Source: Bacillota bacterium (GTDB lineage: Bacteria; Bacillota; Clostridia; Acetivibrionales; DTU013). Taken from it: DNA of 8,673 bases. The notes under the pieces are model-generated. The model did no database searches. It saw nothing but the letters and a program-made list of their open reading frames with translations, and was not told where the DNA came from. The DNA lies in NCBI GenBank assembly GCA_023409615.1, contig JAEYRF010000198.1:1-8673 (forward strand), in the 5' to 3' direction. Below, one piece after another: positions 6,024-8,673 of this stretch (its first letter is position 1; the number at the start of each line of letters is the position of its first letter). Made by a program: the position numbers and the translations under genes.

Positions 6024-6883
6024 TATTCAGCACTGCCTGCCTCTATATTTTTTTCACTTCTAAACACAAACACCTCTTCGAGCCTCTTAAAATCTGCCGC
6101 TGGCTGAATGATTGCATATCGTTCAAGCTCGCTGTTCGATTTTCTCACCTCAATGACCTCGCCTACTACAATCCCTTTTGGATATATGCCGCCTCCCAAT
6201 CCCGATGTCTCGATTATATCACCGACTTCAACGTCAACCTCGAGCGGGATGTAATCCATTTTGCACAAGCCTTTTCCCTTCAATTCCATATCACCTCGAA
6301 CGATGGCATGACCTCCGCCTGCCTTTGCGATCCAGCCTGAGACAGCGCTCTCTGTATCAATGATTGTTTGAACATTCGAGGTGGTAGTATCTGAAGAAAT
6401 TACTCTTCCCACAAGTCCCTTGCCGCTTGTCACAACAGGCGAGTCAATATAAATACCATCTTTGGTACCTATGTCAATTTTAAATACGCTGAACCAATTG
6501 CTTGGATCTACGGCAATAATATTTGCTCCGAGTATCGTAAAGCCGCCGAACTGTTCCTTCAGACTCAATGCTTGCCTCAAATCTTTATTTTTGCTCTCAA
6601 GCACCGACATCTCCCTGTTTTGTTTCTTTAGCTCAGCTACTTCTGCTCTTAGCGTATCATTTTCTTTTTTTACAGCTTCAATTTCTTTAAAATATGATAG
6701 GATGTCTTCAACCTTCTGACCGACAGAAGAAAAAAATCCCTGGACAGGCTTCATCGGCACACTTATGATATTATTGAGCCAATTCAGTTTACTGCTTTTA
6801 TTTGCAGAGACCCCCATCAATACAAGAAGAACTATCGTAATGAAAGACACGATAAACCATTTGCTCTTTAAAAAACGCAGCAA
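6023..6883 (-). CDS. mreC: Rod shape-determining protein MreC
   Basis: MreC is a bitopic scaffold linking the MreB/MreD complex to peptidoglycan synthases such as PBP2. The 286-residue protein has a short basic cytosolic tail and a membrane segment (about 9-27). A coiled coil follows (about 56-112), rich in Lys, Glu and Leu in heptads such as KKENDTLRAEVAELKK. The extracytoplasmic double beta-barrel domain (about 115-275) includes VTSGKGLVGRV (151-161) and GGGIYPKGIVVGEV (230-243), both typical of the family. The start is TTG at 6883, 9 bases after AGGGG; a closer ATG in the gap is out of frame. It lies 16 bp after mreB and overlaps mreD by one base. Confidence 0.95.
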   Translation of the reverse strand: MLRFLKSKWFIVSFITIVLLVLMGVSANKSSKLNWLNNIISVPMKPVQGFFSSVGQKVEDILSYFKEIEAVKKENDTLRAEVAELKKQNREMSVLESKNKDLRQALSLKEQFGGFTILGANIIAVDPSNWFSVFKIDIGTKDGIYIDSPVVTSGKGLVGRVISSDTTTSNVQTIIDTESAVSGWIAKAGGGHAIVRGDMELKGKGLCKMDYIPLEVDVEVGDIIETSGLGGGIYPKGIVVGEVIEVRKSNSELERYAIIQPAADFKRLEEVFVFRSEKNIEAGSAE

Positions 6884-6884
6884 A

Positions 6885-6899
6885 GGACATGTCCCCTCT
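6885..6899 (-). promoter_or_regulatory. mreC ribosome binding site overlapping a palindrome
   Basis: On the minus strand AGAGGGG (6893-6899) is the mreC ribosome binding site. Its last two G bases belong to the perfect palindrome GGACATGTCC (6885-6894). With two G-U pairs a five-pair hairpin around CATG could hold four G bases of the site. This would lower mreC initiation, which already uses TTG. The pairing is weak and regulation is inference. Confidence 0.45.
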
Positions 6900-7922
6900 C
6901 TATCTCAATTTTCTAGGCGTTATCAGTACACTCTTCAAAGTCTCAATTTCCTCAAGAACCTTTCCTGTACCAATCGCGACACAATCCAATGGATTTTCAG
7001 CAATCATGACCGGCATTCCTGTCTCTTCATGGATTAGCTTGTCCAAGCCGCTTAGGAGAGCACCGCCTCCTGCAAGCATGATGCCTTTATCCATAATATC
7101 TGATGCCAGCTCAGGGGGAGTTTTCTCAAGGGTAAATTTTATTGAATCCACAATGGAATTAATCGGCTCCTTTAGTGCATCATTAATTTCACTTGAAGAA
7201 ATGGTAATATTCTTAGGAAGTCCGGTGATAAGATCCCTGCCCCTTACATCCATATATTCTTCCTTTGGTTTAGGATAAGCATTTCCTACTGACAATTTGA
7301 TCTGCTCAGCCGATCTTTCACCAATCATCAGATTGTATTCCTTCTTAACAAAGTGAACGATCGCTTCATCAAATTCATCTCCGGCAATACGCAGTGATTT
7401 ACTCGTGACAATACCGCCCAGTGATATAACAGCTACTTCACTTGTACCTCCCCCGATATCGACTATCATACTGCCGGTAGGCTCCTCGACAGGAAGATTT
7501 GCTCCAATGGCAGCAGCCATTGGCTCCTCTATCAGATATGCTTCCTTTGCCCCGGCGGCAAGAGTTGCCTCCTCAACCGCTCTCTTCTCTACTTCAGTCA
7601 CCCCTGAAGGTACACATATAACAACCCTTGGCTTTGACATAAGACCTCCGGCCATCGCTCTCTTTATAAAATATTTCAACATACTTTGCGTAATATCAAA
7701 ATCAGCTATGACTCCATCCTTCATAGGCCTTATTGCCACGATATCTCCCGGTGTCCTGCCGATCATGCTCTTTGCATCGTCTCCCACTGCAAGGATTGCT
7801 TTCGTATTTTTATTGATCGCAACAACTGAGGGTTCTCTAATGATAATCCCCTTTCCCTTTACATGAACCAGTGTATTGGCTGTACCTAAATCTATACCTA
7901 TATCTTTTGCAAATAATCCCAT
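6900..7922 (-). CDS. mreB: Rod shape-determining actin homologue MreB
   Basis: MreB forms ATP-dependent filaments under the membrane that guide lateral wall synthesis. The 340-residue protein shows the actin-fold nucleotide motifs: phosphate-1 DLGTANT (11-17), phosphate-2 DIGGGTSE (155-162) and the adenosine motif LAGGGALLSG (283-292). It also has the MreB stretches RPMKDGVIADF (65-75) and EEPMAAAIGANLPVEEP (132-148). The ATG at 7922 follows GGGAGG by 8 bases. It starts 44 bp after radC and is followed by mreC after 16 bp. Whether it is the only MreB-family protein or one of several (Mbl, MreBH) cannot be told; its place with mreCD suggests the primary MreB. Confidence 0.97.
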   Translation of the reverse strand: MGLFAKDIGIDLGTANTLVHVKGKGIIIREPSVVAINKNTKAILAVGDDAKSMIGRTPGDIVAIRPMKDGVIADFDITQSMLKYFIKRAMAGGLMSKPRVVICVPSGVTEVEKRAVEEATLAAGAKEAYLIEEPMAAAIGANLPVEEPTGSMIVDIGGGTSEVAVISLGGIVTSKSLRIAGDEFDEAIVHFVKKEYNLMIGERSAEQIKLSVGNAYPKPKEEYMDVRGRDLITGLPKNITISSSEINDALKEPINSIVDSIKFTLEKTPPELASDIMDKGIMLAGGGALLSGLDKLIHEETGMPVMIAENPLDCVAIGTGKVLEEIETLKSVLITPRKLR

Positions 7923-7966
7923 TTATGAATCCTCCCATGTCATTTGTAAAACTTTCATGATAAATG

Positions 7967-8665
7967 CTACATCAATCCCTGTTCTTTGAAGCTTATATAT
8001 CTTCCGTCCCCGATAACCACATGATCCAGGACCTTTATTCCTAAAATACTACCTGCATTGATAAGCCTTTGTGTTGTCTCGATATCTTCCCTGCTTGGCT
8101 CCGGATCACCACTGGGGTGGTTATGTACCAGTATTATACCACAGCAGCCTGCTTTCACTGCCTCACTAAAAACCTCCCTTGGGTGTACGATTGATGAATT
8201 CAAGCTGCCGATAGAAACATTCAGAACCTTTATAATGTGGTTCTTTGTATTGAGTAAAATAATTTTAAATACTTCCTTCTTCAGATGCCGCATATCTTCC
8301 ATAAGCAATGCACTTACATCAATAGGTGATTTTATGGTCATTCGCCCGTTATTTATCATTGAAGCAGATGCTCGCTTCGAAAGTTCCATAACTGCTTTAA
8401 TCTGCAGCGCTTTAACTCTTCCAATGCCTTTTGTCTTTCTAAGTTCCTGAACTGACATGTTGTGTAAAAACAGTATTCCATCATTGTCTTGTCCCAGTGA
8501 AAGCAATCTTTGAGCTAAAGTGACTGAAGTTTCTTCCTGACTGCCTGTCCTAATGATGATTGCCAGTAGTTCCGCATTTGATAATGACTCCGATCCGTAC
8601 TTCTCCAGCTTCTCATATGGCCTCTCACTAGCTGGTATATCCTTCATTCTAAGTCTGTATTCCAT
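7967..8665 (-). CDS. radC: RadC/MPN-domain JAMM protein
   Basis: The protein has an N-terminal helical UPF0758 region, IPASERPYEKLEKYG (10-24) with SLSNAELLAIIIRTG (27-41). A helix-hairpin-helix-like stretch (about 74-95, TKGIGRVKALQIKAV) and a C-terminal JAMM metallo-domain follow. The JAMM site is complete: Glu131, HNHPSGDPEPS (181-191) and downstream Asp194. The former DNA-repair role of RadC in E. coli was withdrawn, and its biochemical activity is unknown. Position before mreB is conserved with B. subtilis (ysxA). The ATG at 8665 gives 232 residues, near the usual length. However, the frame is still open to the window edge, where an NTG codon could be the true start, and Met7 is another option. 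Only 8 bases lie upstream, so no ribosome binding site can be assessed. Confidence 0.92.
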   Translation of the reverse strand: MEYRLRMKDIPASERPYEKLEKYGSESLSNAELLAIIIRTGSQEETSVTLAQRLLSLGQDNDGILFLHNMSVQELRKTKGIGRVKALQIKAVMELSKRASASMINNGRMTIKSPIDVSALLMEDMRHLKKEVFKIILLNTKNHIIKVLNVSIGSLNSSIVHPREVFSEAVKAGCCGIILVHNHPSGDPEPSREDIETTQRLINAGSILGIKVLDHVVIGDGRYISFKEQGLM

Positions 8666-8673
8666 TTTGGTCA

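Overview
The window is one co-directional block of nine genes on the minus strand, read from right to left: radC, mreB, mreC, mreD, a class B penicillin-binding protein (PBP2 type), minC, minD, minE and an mgsA-like gene. A hairpin terminator follows, then the 5' part of an M23 (LytM) peptidase-family gene that runs off the left edge. No convincing plus-strand genes, RNA genes, mobile elements or CRISPR arrays are visible. No stretch of 300 bases lacks a gene; the longest gaps are 157 bp (PBP2 to minC) and 138 bp (mgsA-like to the M23 gene).

The organism is most likely an endospore-forming low-GC Firmicute of the class Clostridia, probably close to the Ruminiclostridium/Acetivibrio group. The reasons are strong purine-rich Shine-Dalgarno sites, moderate AT richness, use of TTG starts, and the order radC-mreBCD-PBP-minCD. 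That order matches the Bacillus subtilis radC-mreBCD-minCD-spoIVFA-spoIVFB block, but with a PBP inserted and a MinE present. Bacilli normally use DivIVA/MinJ instead of MinE. The lineage is inference; the gene order is seen directly.

Functionally the block joins cell elongation (MreB filament, MreC/MreD membrane partners, PBP2 transpeptidase) with division-site placement (MinC inhibitor, MinD ATPase, MinE pacer). The M23 gene sits where B. subtilis has spoIVFA and has the same architecture: a basic cytosolic N-terminus, one membrane segment and an external LytM domain. It may therefore belong to sporulation signalling. The 157-bp AT-rich gap before minC carries two promoter-like signals, so the min genes can probably be transcribed separately from the mre genes.

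Two points stand out. First, the methylglyoxal synthase homologue lacks the catalytic aspartate (Ala60, equivalent to E. coli Asp71) and the active-site histidine (Tyr87, equivalent to His98), and has Pro54 in place of the phosphate-site serine. It may no longer be a methylglyoxal synthase. Second, minE has no ATG, GTG or TTG at the position homology demands. A CTG nine bases after a strong ribosome binding site is the only start that gives a full-length protein, so automatic annotation would probably cut off the membrane-targeting N-terminus.
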